In this document: positions 33,663-45,409 of the stretch, one piece after another
Position numbering within the stretch: position 1 is the first letter of the stretch
Layout of the letters: every line of letters starts with the position of its first letter
From: Fusarium oxysporum f. sp. lycopersici 4287
Taxonomy: Eukaryota; Ascomycota; Sordariomycetes; Hypocreales; Nectriaceae
Direction: 5' to 3'
Assembly: GCF_000149955.1 (NCBI RefSeq)
Contig: NC_030997.1
Location: 186,001-250,000 of the forward strand
Length of the DNA: 64,000 nt
Program-made: the position numbers and the translations under genes
Notes under the pieces: generated by a model
What the model saw: the letters and a program-made list of their open reading frames with translations, nothing else
Databases searched by the model: none
Told to the model about the DNA's origin: nothing

Positions 33663-34715
33663 CTAAATCACTCTCTCAAAGATTGAGTCGACATGAGCTC
33701 GGACCTTATCAGCCATCTTCTCCCTCAACCCAACCAAAACCTTCTCATTATCCGCAGCTTCGCTCTTATTATCAACCAAAAAGACACCACCGGCAGATCG
33801 AGCTGCCTTACTCAATCCCTCGGGAATCGGTGTCGCCGCCTCCGCAGTCTCCTCAACGGTATATCTCGCATTAGTCGCATAGAACAATGCCCTCGCACCA
33901 ACATCATCAGGACTAGCAAAGAACAGCCCTCCAAGCGGCGTAACAATCCACTGGAGAAGAAATCCGATAATGCCACTTGAACCACGAGAGAGAAGGGGTG
34001 TAGCTGTCAGACCGGGAAATGCGTGTACGAAGCTGATCTTAGGGTTCTCCTTGGCGAAGCGCTCGAGGATGAGAGTGAGCATGGTGGCTGCTTGTTGAGC
34101 TGCCGAAGCGACACCAAAGTTACCTGGTTTGGAGAGGTCGAGATCATCTTCGATGAGAGGACCTTCTTGGCCACCGGCGAGAATGTTGACGACATGAGGG
34201 TTTTCGCTGTTGTTGAGAAGAGGGAGGAGGACTTCGATGGCACGGACACGGCTGTAGAAGCGGGTCGTCAAAGAGGGTTCTAGCTTTTCCTTGGTTTCTA
34301 AGAAATATTAGTAAAAGACCATTGTAATTGATCAAGAGGAGTTTTTACCTTTTCGGCCCTCAAAAGACATGAATCCAACAGACATGAACAAAATGTCAAT
34401 CTTAGTCTCTCGCTTCGCAATCTCCTTCATAGCAGCATCGGCTTCTTTGACAAGAGAAACATCGCGTTCAATAAACTCAATTGTGGCGGATGGGTTGCTC
34501 TGTCGGAGTTCTGCGATAAGTGGTGTAGCGGCTGAAGTGCTTCGACCGACGATGTAAATAGTCGGCGATTTGCTATCTGTAGCGATGGCGAGCTGCTTAA
34601 TTGTGCTGCGACCAATACCGGATGTGGCGCCGAGGAAAACAGCTGTGAGATTCTTGGGGAGAGATTCGGGGAGGGTTGATTGGTTGGATTTCTTGATGGT
34701 GTTGATTGCGACCAT
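33663..34715 (-). CDS. short-chain dehydrogenase-like NAD(P)-binding protein
   Basis: Exons 34715-34349 and 34297-33663 (333 aa); intron of 51 nt with donor GTAAAA and acceptor TTCTTAG. The nucleotide-binding loop GATSGIGRS (residues ~29-37) is canonical. The site usually written YxxxK is FYSRVR, so Lys is replaced by Arg; this is common in the fungal subfamily with an RFYSRxR motif. The N-terminal MVAINTIKKSNQSTLP tail, long central region (ILAGGQEGPL ... SAAQQAATMLTLILERF) and a C-terminal hydrophobic stretch fit this subfamily. The substrate is unknown. The predicted location is cytosolic, with possible membrane association near the IIGFLLQWIV segment. Confidence 0.85.
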
Positions 34716-35376
34716 TTTGGATGATTGTAATTACAGATGGGAATAGATATTGGTGGATGTAAATGATGAAGTTTAGTGTTGAGTATAGTTGTAGATGCTG
34801 AATGTTGATGAGAATGTTGATGATGAGATTCATTTCGACGATGATACCCCTCACTTTAATACCACCTCAACCTGCACTCGTCATTGTCATATCTGACAAT
34901 TATTATCGTAAAATCAGCCCTTTTCGCGGGAATCGGATATCCGACGAACAGCGTAAGCACAAAGAGTTTAGCGCCTGGGGAATGCCGTCAGAAATGTCAG
35001 CTTCGCTTGATTGGCTGCGGGAGAATCCTTTCGGTCTTCTTGGCGTTTACCGAGATTTTAGTGCGTCATGACAAGCTTGTGATTGCTGACTACCCCCCAT
35101 CTCCCCAGTGCTACGGATATCCGAAAATTCATTTTACGGACTTTCAAGATATACCAGGTCTGTTCGAAGTTAAACACCGATATAGAACGTATTCTTGTAC
35201 ACAAATTCGACACTCAAGGACTTAAAGTTAGAACCTTTGATTTTCGGTGCCCAGCCAATCTTGCTCAATTCAACGAAGTAAACCCCGTCGTTGGAACGGG
35301 ATCCAGAAATCGTCTATGATTTTCGCACTACCCGAATCTCGGTGAACACGCATAGCGTCTTTGAGATCACCTTTCA
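34716..35376. other. intergenic region
   Basis: About 660 bases between the SDR start and the 3' end of the next minus-strand gene. Short open frames here have no support. Confidence 0.45.
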
Positions 35377-36535
35377 TTACCTCCACCAAACCAACGGAAG
35401 CTGCCCTCCATACTTCAACTGCCCGCACGGCCCGTTGCTGAAAGTATAATAAGGCGCTTCCCAGCTATTGAAGCCCATCAGCTGCGCCTGCTTACCGTCA
35501 CCGATATATTTTGCATACACCGGCTGCGCCCCGTCGAGGCACTGGTTCCTGTTTTGCGTGATGTACATGTAGCAGGACTCCGGTACATCTTTGGTTGCGT
35601 CGGGTGGCTTGCCGAAGAAGCTGATTTGGCAGTATGGCCGCTTCATGCACTCGTTGCAACAGGAGATATAATCGCCGACTGTTACTTCAGTTGGGTTTAC
35701 CTCGTGGTCTTGGTGGGTCCATTCCTTGATCATGCGCCTGTCGGGCGCCCAGCTGAGGATGTTTTTGCCGGGCTTAGAGCAGACGTGGTAGTGGGTGTTT
35801 CGGGGTATTTGTTTCTCGAGGGTGACTATGAGCACGTTAGCTCATGTAGCAAGTCAAAATATGGAATGATGCTTACCCGTCTCGTTAACGATTCTAGTTC
35901 TCGTCGCGCTGACAAATACCGTCTCGATAGGACGAACTGTGGTGGTCACGGTGGTGTCAAGGCCCGAAGGATACTGGGTCTTCACAATGGTTGTCCTGCA
36001 AGTCAATATGTGTGTCTTGGTAGACTGCTTGGTGGCGTTTTGAGTCTGTACTCTGAAGCTGGTGGAGGTCACAGTCTTCTTTATCGGCATATCTTCAGTA
36101 CAGTACACTCCCAGACGTTGTGAAAACAGGCGAGCGTCTTTGCCGATCTTTGAAGTTTTCGCCTTTCCGTCAGGGGGTACCATTTCCTTCGAATCACCAA
36201 TCGCCGTAAAGCCTGGCTTTCTTGAGATCGTCACATCGAAAAGGCTGGTGGTTGTGATGGTATTCCTGTTCGTCTTCGTCTTCGTCGTGGTTTCCGTTTG
36301 GTTAACCAAAGTTGGGACTTTGATACACCGTCAGCAGGAATAAACAGAAAGGTATGAATTATGCTATGTACTGGTAACCGTCATGGTAGCTATCGTGGCC
36401 TCAGGGCTTGCCTTGACTGTAGCCAGCTTCGTGAAAGTTGTTCTGATGGTAGTTGTCGTGGTATTGCGACCGACAATGCTGGTACGTTGGCTGATAATCT
36501 TGTCGATTAAAGTGAGCGTTTCCACCCTAGTGCTC
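35377..36535 (-). CDS. Ser/Thr-rich secreted protein with C-terminal PAN/apple-like Cys domain (5' part in gap)
   Basis: Exons visible on the minus strand: 36535-36372 (open into the N gap), 36317-35877 and 35825-35377. Introns 36318-36371 (GTACAT ... AAAG) and 35826-35876 (GTAAGC ... ATAG) both keep the frame. The middle is rich in TTT/TVT repeats (for example TTTVRPIETVFVSATRTRIV), as in wall proteins. The C-terminal 150 residues contain SCCNECMKRPYCQISFFG and an SCYMYITQNRNQC block, like a PAN/apple domain with paired Cys. The N-terminus and signal peptide are missing; an ATG at 36995, immediately before the gap, is a possible start but its frame cannot be tested. Confidence 0.65.
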
Positions 36536-36991
36536 NNNNNNNNNNNNNNNNNNNNNNNNNNNNNNNNNNNNNNNNNNNNNNNNNNNNNNNNNNNNNNNNN
36601 NNNNNNNNNNNNNNNNNNNNNNNNNNNNNNNNNNNNNNNNNNNNNNNNNNNNNNNNNNNNNNNNNNNNNNNNNNNNNNNNNNNNNNNNNNNNNNNNNNNN
36701 NNNNNNNNNNNNNNNNNNNNNNNNNNNNNNNNNNNNNNNNNNNNNNNNNNNNNNNNNNNNNNNNNNNNNNNNNNNNNNNNNNNNNNNNNNNNNNNNNNNN
36801 NNNNNNNNNNNNNNNNNNNNNNNNNNNNNNNNNNNNNNNNNNNNNNNNNNNNNNNNNNNNNNNNNNNNNNNNNNNNNNNNNNNNNNNNNNNNNNNNNNNN
36901 NNNNNNNNNNNNNNNNNNNNNNNNNNNNNNNNNNNNNNNNNNNNNNNNNNNNNNNNNNNNNNNNNNNNNNNNNNNNNNNNNNNNNNNNNNN
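36536..36991. other. assembly gap (456 N)
   Basis: The gap removes the 5' part of the Ser/Thr-rich secreted gene, most likely a repeat-rich stretch. Its given length (a multiple of three) may be nominal. Confidence 0.95.
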
Positions 36992-37071
36992 CCATTTATG
37001 ATATGGGAGATCTTCTACTAAAATGACCAATTGCAGTATCCCCGAACGCCAGGCTTTCTGGAGGCTCACAA

Positions 37072-40000
37072 TCAATTTTCATCGCCCTCCGAGTCCGTAT
37101 CCCCATCTTCATTTGAGACGCTGCCTTCGTTTCCATCATCTATGTCGTGTCCCTTTCCTGATTCAGCGTCGAATTCCAAACACTTCTGGCAGGATTTATA
37201 ATGATTCGATCTTTGCTCCTCGGTATAGTGATAGACGCACTCGGTATCGCTGTCGTGGTACTCGTCGCAACAATACCACCTGAGGCATTCCCCGAGAGGA
37301 TACTCATCATTTACATTAACGAGCTCCAAAAGACCCTGGTCCGCGTCAGACCAGCCACAGGTTTCCTGCAGCCACTCAGCTGCGGTATTGTGTGCTCTCC
37401 CCTGGGCGTATGCAACAGAATTGATCAATTGTTGACGACCGCGGCCCGTTGTAACAGCGCCGTGATGGACCAGTAGTGCCAGCATGTCAAGCCTGCCATT
37501 CTCTGCCGCTCCTTCTAAAGCTGATCTGCCAAGCACAGGTGCTCCTCGTACATTGATCCTGGCACCGAGTTGAAGTAGATGTCTCGCGAATCCAAGGTAC
37601 CCACCTATTGAGGCGAATTGGAGAGCAGTTGCGCCTTGGTAGAAGGCTGGAGGGGCATTGACCTTTGCCCCCTTTTCTAGAAGGTATAGTGCTATGTCTA
37701 TATCGTTTTTCTTTGCAGCGAGCTGGAGGGGCGATAGCTTTTTGGCTGTGGTCCAAATGGGTACATCTATGTCGAATTCATTGACATCTGCCCCCACTTC
37801 CACCAAGTATCGCGTCACATCATAATTGCCCATGTCAATTGCTTCGCACAATGCTGTCTTGAACTGTATGTCTTGCTTTGTAGAAGTGCCGAGTCCGGTA
37901 CCAAACTCTCTCAGCAAATGCAAATAGTCGGATGATCTCTCACTTTGAGCAACAATGCTCCAGGCTATGGTATCCATATAGCAACCGCGCCGAAGGAGTT
38001 CCCTGAAACCGGAAGTATCTTGTCCTAGAGCGGCCAGTGTAAGAAGACTCCCTTCGGTACGAATATGTTCACCTTCTTCATCAGCGGGCGTGCGCCAGAA
38101 ACCTGCTCGGTCCCAGTACTCGCCGTCTACTTCTATATTATCTGTTCCGAAACTGACGGGGAGGATGGCCGAAGTTAGGACTGAATGGCGGGAAAATCGG
38201 GTGAGAAGCTTTTCCATGATTGTGAGCTGGCCAGCGTTAGCAGCCAATCCCACGGCGGTTCCCTCCAGGAGGTGACAGCTTATCGGTTGGTGAGCCCGTT
38301 CAAAAAGCCTTTCAACAAGAGCCCAATCCTGTCGTTGTATTGCCGCACAGAATGGCCCTGCATCAATTGCGAATTCTTGCATTTCCAGAGCTTCTTGGAG
38401 CGATGGGTCGTTGCGTGCCTCTATTTCGGCCTCTAGGCAACCTCGTCCCGTATCGTCAATATCGGTCAAAGTTCCACCGTGTTGTAAAAGAAACAGCAGT
38501 AAGGGTTTATCCCGCAGAATAATAGCTCTAACAACCTCCCCACCAGTCATCTTGGCTCCTGCTTGTATCAAATGCTTAACTGTGAGCCGTCGTACCACTC
38601 TTTTGTCTTGATTGTCGAAAGACAGACAACCATCGGTTTGGAACTCTTCATCGAAAAGCACAGAACTATCAGTTTGGACTTCTACACCAACAGAGAAGTG
38701 GCGAGCCATGGCACATTGAAGAGCGGTGCGTCCGTATCCATCGTCATCGTTTGGATCACCGCCAGCACTAAGTGCTTCTTTCAAACATGTGTGAAGGCAA
38801 TGCTGTGAAAGCCTGGCCACGTGCCCGTAAGAAAGAACAGCTCCGTTTTGAATCATCTTGAGGATGCTTTTTTCAATATGATTATGATCATTTACCTGAT
38901 GTAGTAGCATAGTGAGGATGGTCAATGGACATCCACTAAAACGAGTACCGGGGATGCTGAAGTCATCGTACAATCCAATATCGTCCGTGCAAAGTCGGGC
39001 GTTAGGGTTGGCTCCGTAGTCGATCAGTAATTGTAGTACATCAATGTTGACATAGACAGCCGCGACAAGCACCAACGAAGATGATGCACCTCTGTATCGT
39101 TCGAGAAGATATCTGCACACAGTTGCATTACCACCAACTACTGCTGCCTGTAGAGGTGTAATGCCATCTGCATTACAAAAGTTTCCGGAACTATTCATTT
39201 CGTCAAGTCGCAGCACGATGGCATAATGCCCACCATAAGCGGCGGCTATGCAGGCATCTGCCAGGGTCGGAGGTGCAGGCTGGCCTTTGAGCAGAAGGTA
39301 GTCTAGCATCAAATCCGCCATCCTACCCCCAGCCTGGACTGCCATCATAAGAGCTGACGGGTTTGCAAAACGCGACCTTCTCGAAAGGACATACAGCTCT
39401 AGTCGACGTTTTGGGTGTAGCCACGAAGTCTCGTAACTGGTGACATTCACGCCACATTGTAGCATCTTGCACATCAATGCTTCATCGCGCAATTCGATTG
39501 ATGCTCGAAGCATTTCATCCATGTTGAGGAACTTATGATCAAACAATAAGTTCAGTACTCGCAATTTTATCGCATCCGAACATCCACTTTCTAAAGCCAG
39601 GTTGACAAATGCTTCTTTATGAGTCGTACTTTGAGGAATATCAGCGCAAGCGTGGTAGCGTAGAAGTAACTCAACAAGCTCTAGGTTACCGGCCTTGGTT
39701 GCTTGCTGCATAGGAGTGGCCAAGACTGGATAGTTATATAAGACCACCTCACAATAGCAATTAGGATCCTGACCTAGCTCTAAGAGCCATGTGATAAGAT
39801 CTAATGGCATTGATCGCTCTGTGTTGTGTTTGAATCGCGAAGTCGCCTTTTGAATCTCAAACTGGAACAGCCTCTCTAAAAACGCTCGGAAAGTCAAGTT
39901 CTCGTTTCGAAGTTTCTTCAAATCGGCTCGGAGGTCTATAATACCAATCCTCATAAGGTTGGTATAAAAGTCCAACTGACTATGGTCCTGGGTCACCATT

Positions 40001-40891
40001 GAATTTGATAACATATAAACCGTAACCTTGAAGTATTCGGAGAGAGATTCAGCAGTTGGACCCGCGAACAGATTTTGAGCAGTCTTGGTGTGTTCTCCGG
40101 GATACCATTCTGGCATAACATTGCTGACGCCTGTTATCAGCTTTGATAGCGAGATCGATAGGTTCTGCCTGCTTTGAGGGACCAAAACTCTCATCATCAG
40201 TGATAGCGCAATACTGGCTTGATCCCTTTGATGGACTGTCAATACGTTGGAGCTGGAAGCGTTGATTGTGACTATCAATACATATAAGAGATAATGGCTA
40301 TCCTTTCCTTGGATTCACTTACTATTCCAAGAGGTTTCTCGCAGACGAAGCCACGGGAGAGAGGAGGGCCACTCGAAGCTCATTTGGAATGACGGTGGAG
40401 TACAAATGCTGAGTTGTGGATTCACTGGAGATGGGGGAGCTGTTATACCTAATGTTAGGATAGATAGCTAATGATTGGTCTTACTAACGTGTTTTGAATC
40501 GGGCCGTGATGTTTGTTTCTCGATGGCGATTCGTCTCTTTCGTGATCTTGAGCTTTTGTAGTCTCCTGCCACAGTGTATGACATCACTTTCCTTTCCCTT
40601 CTGTTTGCGCTGGCTAATTTTCCGCTCGACATACTGCCACGTCTTCTTGTCAAGGTTCTTAGATATGTTCCAGGTCCTAAGCTTGTACTCGAGTTGACCC
40701 TTTCTATTAGCACGTCAGTCATCATCACATATAGCCCGAGCGGGATATACAGACGTGGTATGGAGTCCTTGAGCCCTTAATAAGACTACTAGGTCCTTGA
40801 GCGATGTGTCTTTGATCAGATACTCATACCCGATGAGATTCTTCTGCTCCAGCCAGTCCCACTCACTTGGCTGTGATCGTGTTGTACTCAT
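37072..40891 (-). CDS. Clr5-domain ankyrin-repeat protein
   Basis: Four exons: 40891-40755, 40703-40489, 40448-40323 and 40271-37072 (1225 aa). Introns are 51, 40 and 51 nt; the donors are GTCTGT, GTTAGT and GTAAGT and all keep the frame. The true N-terminus (start MSTTRSQPSEWDWLEQ) carries a Clr5 domain: EWDWLEQKNLIGYEYLIKD then QLEYKLRTWNISKN spans the first intron. The 1067-residue last exon holds at least ten ankyrin repeats (GADVNEFDIDVPIW, TPLQAAVVGG, SPLQLAAKKND, ALEGAAENGRLDML), and an acidic C-terminus (DTDSEGDEN). Clr5 is a fungal domain often joined to ankyrin arrays; its function is not settled. The protein may be a recognition scaffold or DNA-associated. Confidence 0.88.
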
Positions 40892-41615
40892 GGGAATGGT
40901 GGAGATGCAATAAAACAGAAGTGGCTAGATATTGCAAAAGGATTTATGGGAATAACGAAAATGTAGTAAGATGGGAAGCACAGAGAAGAAGTGATTTATC
41001 GGTCGCGTTGATGATAAGGGAGAAAAGGAGAGAAAACTGTCCAAGAGGATGGCTGTCTCTATGTAGATGCCCAACGAGGCTCTACGTTCAGAGTTCTGAT
41101 TCGTCTGATCCAGAATCTGAGTGGCTTACCAAGTTGGTAAGCCTCATTCCAAGTTTGGCGCTTAACCGGAAATCTTTTCATTGGCTAGGTCCAGAATCTC
41201 ATAAGCTGAGCGGGCCGTGCATGCAGCAGTGTTACCCGACCAAATTTTCATTCGTCATGACCGCAATCTTGCAGTCGTGGTTTGTGACCAGGCGGTACGT
41301 CACCTCACGATGAGTAAATCAATTGGATCTATTTAGAATTTTGCCCCCGCTGTGAGTTGCATGACTTAATACGATAGGTTAATGCCAGAATCTGAAGTCT
41401 CGGGGCATTTTCTTTGTTCATTTTATCTCTTGCTACTGCGCCTCTTGAGATTTGGACGGGTCAATGCAGATTTGCGAAATGGGCTTGACAGCCCTCTCCG
41501 GCGAAGACCGCTGTAAGCATATAAGCAACCCACATTCACCATGGTTTGTAAGTGAACTCTTGCAAAGTCGAACAGTTTACGTTAAACTATACACTACATT
41601 AAATATCTTTGTGGG
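40892..41615. other. intergenic region, divergent promoters
   Basis: About 720 bases between the ankyrin gene and a small plus-strand gene. No coding feature is supported. Confidence 0.45.
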
Positions 41616-41939
41616 ATGAAAACCGAGATTATTGTTGCAATTGTCAGCTTGGTGGTTTCTCTTCCACCGACCCTTTACGCTTTACATACATGGTGCCGCC
41701 GACGTTCCCAATCCCCATGTAAGTAACTGAGAGAGCTTTGTTTACCAACAGCGCTGATTTAAACTTCCATGCTAGCTCTAGGTAAACCATATCACGAGAT
41801 GTATCCCTCAAGACGCCATTCGGAGCTTCTTTGCTCTGTCTCTGAGCGAGGCATCACACTGGCACTCCGAGTCGAAGACGGTCTACCATTCGCCCAGAGA
41901 GAAACAATATTTGGAGCATCAGATCCTGGCACGACGTGA
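41616..41939 (+). CDS. small putative membrane protein (88 aa)
   Basis: Exons 41616-41718 and 41776-41939. The intron has donor GTAAGT and ends GCTAG (alternative acceptor six bases later). The first 25 residues (KTEIIVAIVSLVVSLPPTLYAL) form one hydrophobic helix, followed by a basic stretch WCRRRSQ, so a type II or signal-anchor orientation is likely. The remainder (HEMYPSRRHSELLCSVSERG) is soluble. I recognise no family. Support is the intact splice, the signal-like N-terminus and continuous frame; a chance ORF cannot be excluded. Confidence 0.45.
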
Positions 41940-42504
41940 GCTGTTGATAGATTGGCTTTGTGGTCATAGAGACTCAGATCAGAGCTCGGAACATACCGGT
42001 CAACAAGGTCATATTTGGGCCATATAACTTCTGGAAAAACTGGCATAGATAGCTCTTACGCAATAAGCGTACATTTACTATATTCACATATTTGTAAGTT
42101 GTGCTGATTGTTATCGCGGATGCTTGCCGCAACAGTAGTCGGCTAGCGTCGGGATTGACATGCTTACCCCGAAATGGATCAATTGCTTATCAAGCAGTGA
42201 TTATCAAGCTGTTCGGATATATAGAGGATCTTCAACGATTCGAACGACAGTAAAAAGACCTGTTGGATATATGATCCGCTTTAAAAGACACAAAGAACGG
42301 TTCCTCTTTGCGGTAGAATCTTGACATGATCCCAGTGCACACTCATGAGCTATGACACCATCTCCAAAAAGTCAATTTGCGGGGTCAACATGAGTCACCT
42401 ACGCCCTTAAGATGATATCTTGATAGCTAATAAATATTTGTCGTCAGTCCATCACTTAGTCTTTTTCAGAACCTGCAACTGAACGCCATCACAAGAAAAC
42501 TGCA
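41940..42504. other. intergenic region upstream of the PhzF-like gene
   Basis: About 560 bases of promoter-like DNA with a TATATA (about 42217). No coding feature is supported. Confidence 0.45.
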
Positions 42505-43564
42505 ATGACTTCTCTTACGAAAACTACATACCAGGCCTTTGCATCAGCAAGGGCCCAGGGCAATCCCGCAGCTGTGATCATCCTGCCGACGCCCGAGTCG
42601 AGCACGGAGATTGCTGATGGAGAGTTCCCATATGATCTGTTCCCTCCCGCTTCGAAGCTTCAAGAGACAGCGACAAGTATCAACCTCCCAATGACGGCAT
42701 TTGCGCTCCCTCTTAATCCGGAAAATGAGTCCGCAAAGGCTCACTACGCTGTTCGGTGGTTCAATACCGTCAACGAAGCGCCGCTCTGTGGCCATGCGAC
42801 CCTTGCTTTGTCCCAGCACTTGTTTAGTACGCTTCCTAATGCGCCGCAGACGCTGAGGTATCTCACCAGGCTTCATGGTGCTGCCTCTGCATCTCTCAAT
42901 CAGAGCCCGTTTGAGGATGCGAAATTGGTTGGCATTGAGTTTCCAGAACTTATTGATCTTCCTGCCGTGAGTAAGGATGGCAAGCGATGGGATGAGCTGA
43001 AGGGTCTGTTTGAGGGTGCGACTGGTACAAAGTGGGAGGGTAAAGGAGAGCCAGTTGGTGTATTTGAGCAAGATCAATATTTCTTGCTGGAATTCAACCC
43101 TGAGCTTGACCTGAAGGCTCTTGAGTTTGACGCCTCTAAGCTGGTAAGTTCGTCGCTGTCGTTGCGAGGACACAACTAACATTGCAGGCTTCTCTGAATG
43201 GCTTCATCTACATGTTCCAGGTTTCGATAAGTCCTTCTGAACATATTCATACTCGAGTGATCAACTGCATAGCAGGAAACAACCACGAAGACGCGGCTGT
43301 AAGTACACTTATAAGCTGTTTGACTCCGACTGACATCGACAGACTGGTTCCGCTCATCGCGCCATCATCCCTCATGTCCTCTCAAACGCTGAGACAACTG
43401 CTCGGCTCAGGCAGTACCACCCAGACTTTACCGGGAACACCCTGAGATCTTTGCAGCAGTCGAAGGAAGGTGGTGAATTGACTGTTGAGTGGCTTCGGGA
43501 TACAAGGACTGTGAGGATTATGGGTAATGCTTCACGTACCGGCGAGACCAGTATTGAGATCTGA
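42505..43564 (+). CDS. PhzF-family (phenazine biosynthesis-like) protein
   Basis: Exons 42505-43143, 43188-43298 and 43343-43564 (323 aa); the two introns are 44 nt each. The N-terminal domain has GNPAAVIIL, and later VRWFNTVNEAPLCGHATLALSQ, and the C-terminal domain has EDAATGSAHRAIIPH (built across intron 2), the doublet of the PhzF diaminopimelate-epimerase-like fold. In PhzF enzymes the catalytic Glu sits in NLSETxF; here that motif reads NLPMTAF, so Met occupies the Glu position. The protein may be a catalytically altered family member. PhzF-like proteins are cytosolic isomerases; the substrate cannot be given. Confidence 0.88.
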
Positions 43565-43995
43565 GCAGAGCTCAGCGAAATGACTTACCATCAGCCTGAG
43601 TCTGAGGTCAACCGTGATAGATCACTGCAAGTTCGGGTCGGCTAAATATGGCATATGGTGTAAATGATATTCCATTACGTACGTCTTTCTCAGATCCAAA
43701 AATCAGACGCGAGTTTCAAACGAAAGAAAAAGAGTAGAGTGCAAGAACTTGCCTTTACTATGAGTAATCATCTTATCAAAGGATTCAGTTGCTGATAAAT
43801 CGCATGATGCCCGTCTGACTCACGCCGCTCTTTATCTTTAGGCTAATTCCTTCAGTGTCCCCTCGGTATTCGGAATTGTCCGACTGCAACTTGTAGCTCA
43901 GTTCATAAGAGAAAGATATTTCACAATACTTACGAATATATAAATAAAATCAGCATTTATCAGTCGTCCACTATAGTTTAACATAACAGCCAACA
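43565..43995. other. intergenic region with TATA box
   Basis: About 430 bases. TATATAAATA at 43938-43947 is 50 bases before the hydrolase ATG and is its probable TATA box. Nothing else is supported. Confidence 0.5.
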
Positions 43996-44811
43996 ATGGA
44001 GTTTAAGCCAACCAGAAGCATTGTACACAATGAGGGATGTGACCTTCACTACTGGTATCAGGGATCCGGGCCTCTCATCATTTTCGTCCCTGGTGGGAAT
44101 GGCCACGGGCGACAGTTCAACAACATAATAGCCGCTCTATCTGACCGCTTCACCTGCGCGACCTTTGATCGCCGTCAAATGTCAGCAAGTCAAGTCCCCG
44201 TCAACAAGCGCCTGAGTCCTCCCCAACAAGCTCGGGATATCCGCGCCATCATCAAAGCTGTCGGCTTCGATAAAGCTATTCTCTTTGGCAGTAGTTCCGG
44301 TGGTACTTTCGCATACCAATTCGCACATGACTTTCCCGAAATGGTCGTCCATTTGATCTGTCATGAAGCCGGTCTCGCGATGCTTCTACCAGACGCAACG
44401 CAGATAACAGAATGGATGTACGATCTTCTACATACTTTCGAAACTCAAGGCCAGGATGCAGCTGCCGAAGAATTCGCGAAATGTCTCATTGGTTATGATG
44501 CTGAGGGTATTCCAAAGCCTGCATCGCCTGAGGCAAGCAACCCTAAGAACTTTTGGGAATACGAATGGGCGCCGTTAATTGGATACTGTCCTAACATGTT
44601 TCGAATTAAGGAGCACGGGGTCAGCGTTGGTGTGATGAGAGGTGTACGATGTAAAGATGCTTTCTACGCGAGAGCGATTGAGGAGCAGGCCAAGATCTTG
44701 GAGTGTCCTAGAATGACAGTGCCTGGACATCATGAAGGGTTTCAGTGTGAGACAGAAGAGTTTGTCCCGTCACTCTTAGAGATGCTCGATGTTTTGGAGA
44801 AGAGAAAGTAG
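43996..44811 (+). CDS. alpha/beta hydrolase
   Basis: A single-exon gene of 271 aa. The fold is complete: HG-type oxyanion loop IIFVPGGNGHG (~27-37), nucleophile elbow GSSSGG (Ser ~102) and catalytic His in PGHHEGF near the C-terminus. Asp of the triad is probably in the MRGVRCKDAFYARA region. It lacks a signal peptide and should act in the cytosol. It lies downstream of the PhzF-like gene on the same strand, 430 bases away, so it is a separate transcription unit. The family is broad (esterase, haloperoxidase-like) and the substrate cannot be told. Confidence 0.9.
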   Translation: MEFKPTRSIVHNEGCDLHYWYQGSGPLIIFVPGGNGHGRQFNNIIAALSDRFTCATFDRRQMSASQVPVNKRLSPPQQARDIRAIIKAVGFDKAILFGSSSGGTFAYQFAHDFPEMVVHLICHEAGLAMLLPDATQITEWMYDLLHTFETQGQDAAAEEFAKCLIGYDAEGIPKPASPEASNPKNFWEYEWAPLIGYCPNMFRIKEHGVSVGVMRGVRCKDAFYARAIEEQAKILECPRMTVPGHHEGFQCETEEFVPSLLEMLDVLEKRK

Positions 44812-45409
44812 CTACATGCTTCTGAAGTCCTTATGAATCAATGGGTTGTAGATTTCTCGCTAAGAGCGTCGTTAAACTCCACTACTCAAAGCTCATGATA
44901 TGGTACATAAACTCTCCCCTACCCATTTTCGCGACTAACAACCTACTAAGGTATATGCGAAGCCCATTTAGTAGTGCTTAGTCGGCGATAAATATCTCAC
45001 CGCGGGATATTCCTGCAGACACTTCCACCTATCAAGAATAGCACAATGTCCTGAAGGCCGCTTTTATTCAGCTGCCTATCTACGGGTCTGATCGCCGGTG
45101 GATCCTTTATTGGATTAAATTTACCAACGTTGGGCAGGAAAAAGAAATGGCTATCGCACACACTCCATTTTATGTCCGTGAGTCTGACGGGGTCGACAGA
45201 GACTCCATTTTCAGCTTGTTGTTGAACTTTTGCCTGCTGATCAGGGCTAGTTTCTGTGCTTTGATGCGAACTGACAGTAGTTACGACGGAGCCGCTATGG
45301 GCTGCCCGTTTCTTGGCAGAAGGATGAGCAGCACATATGTAGTTCAGCCTTTTTGGAGCAATAAGAGTGTGTCTCCATAGTACATTCGACTAGATTTTTT
45401 CTTTTAGTC
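44812..45409. other. intergenic region
   Basis: About 600 bases between the hydrolase and the HET gene, without supported coding features. Confidence 0.45.
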
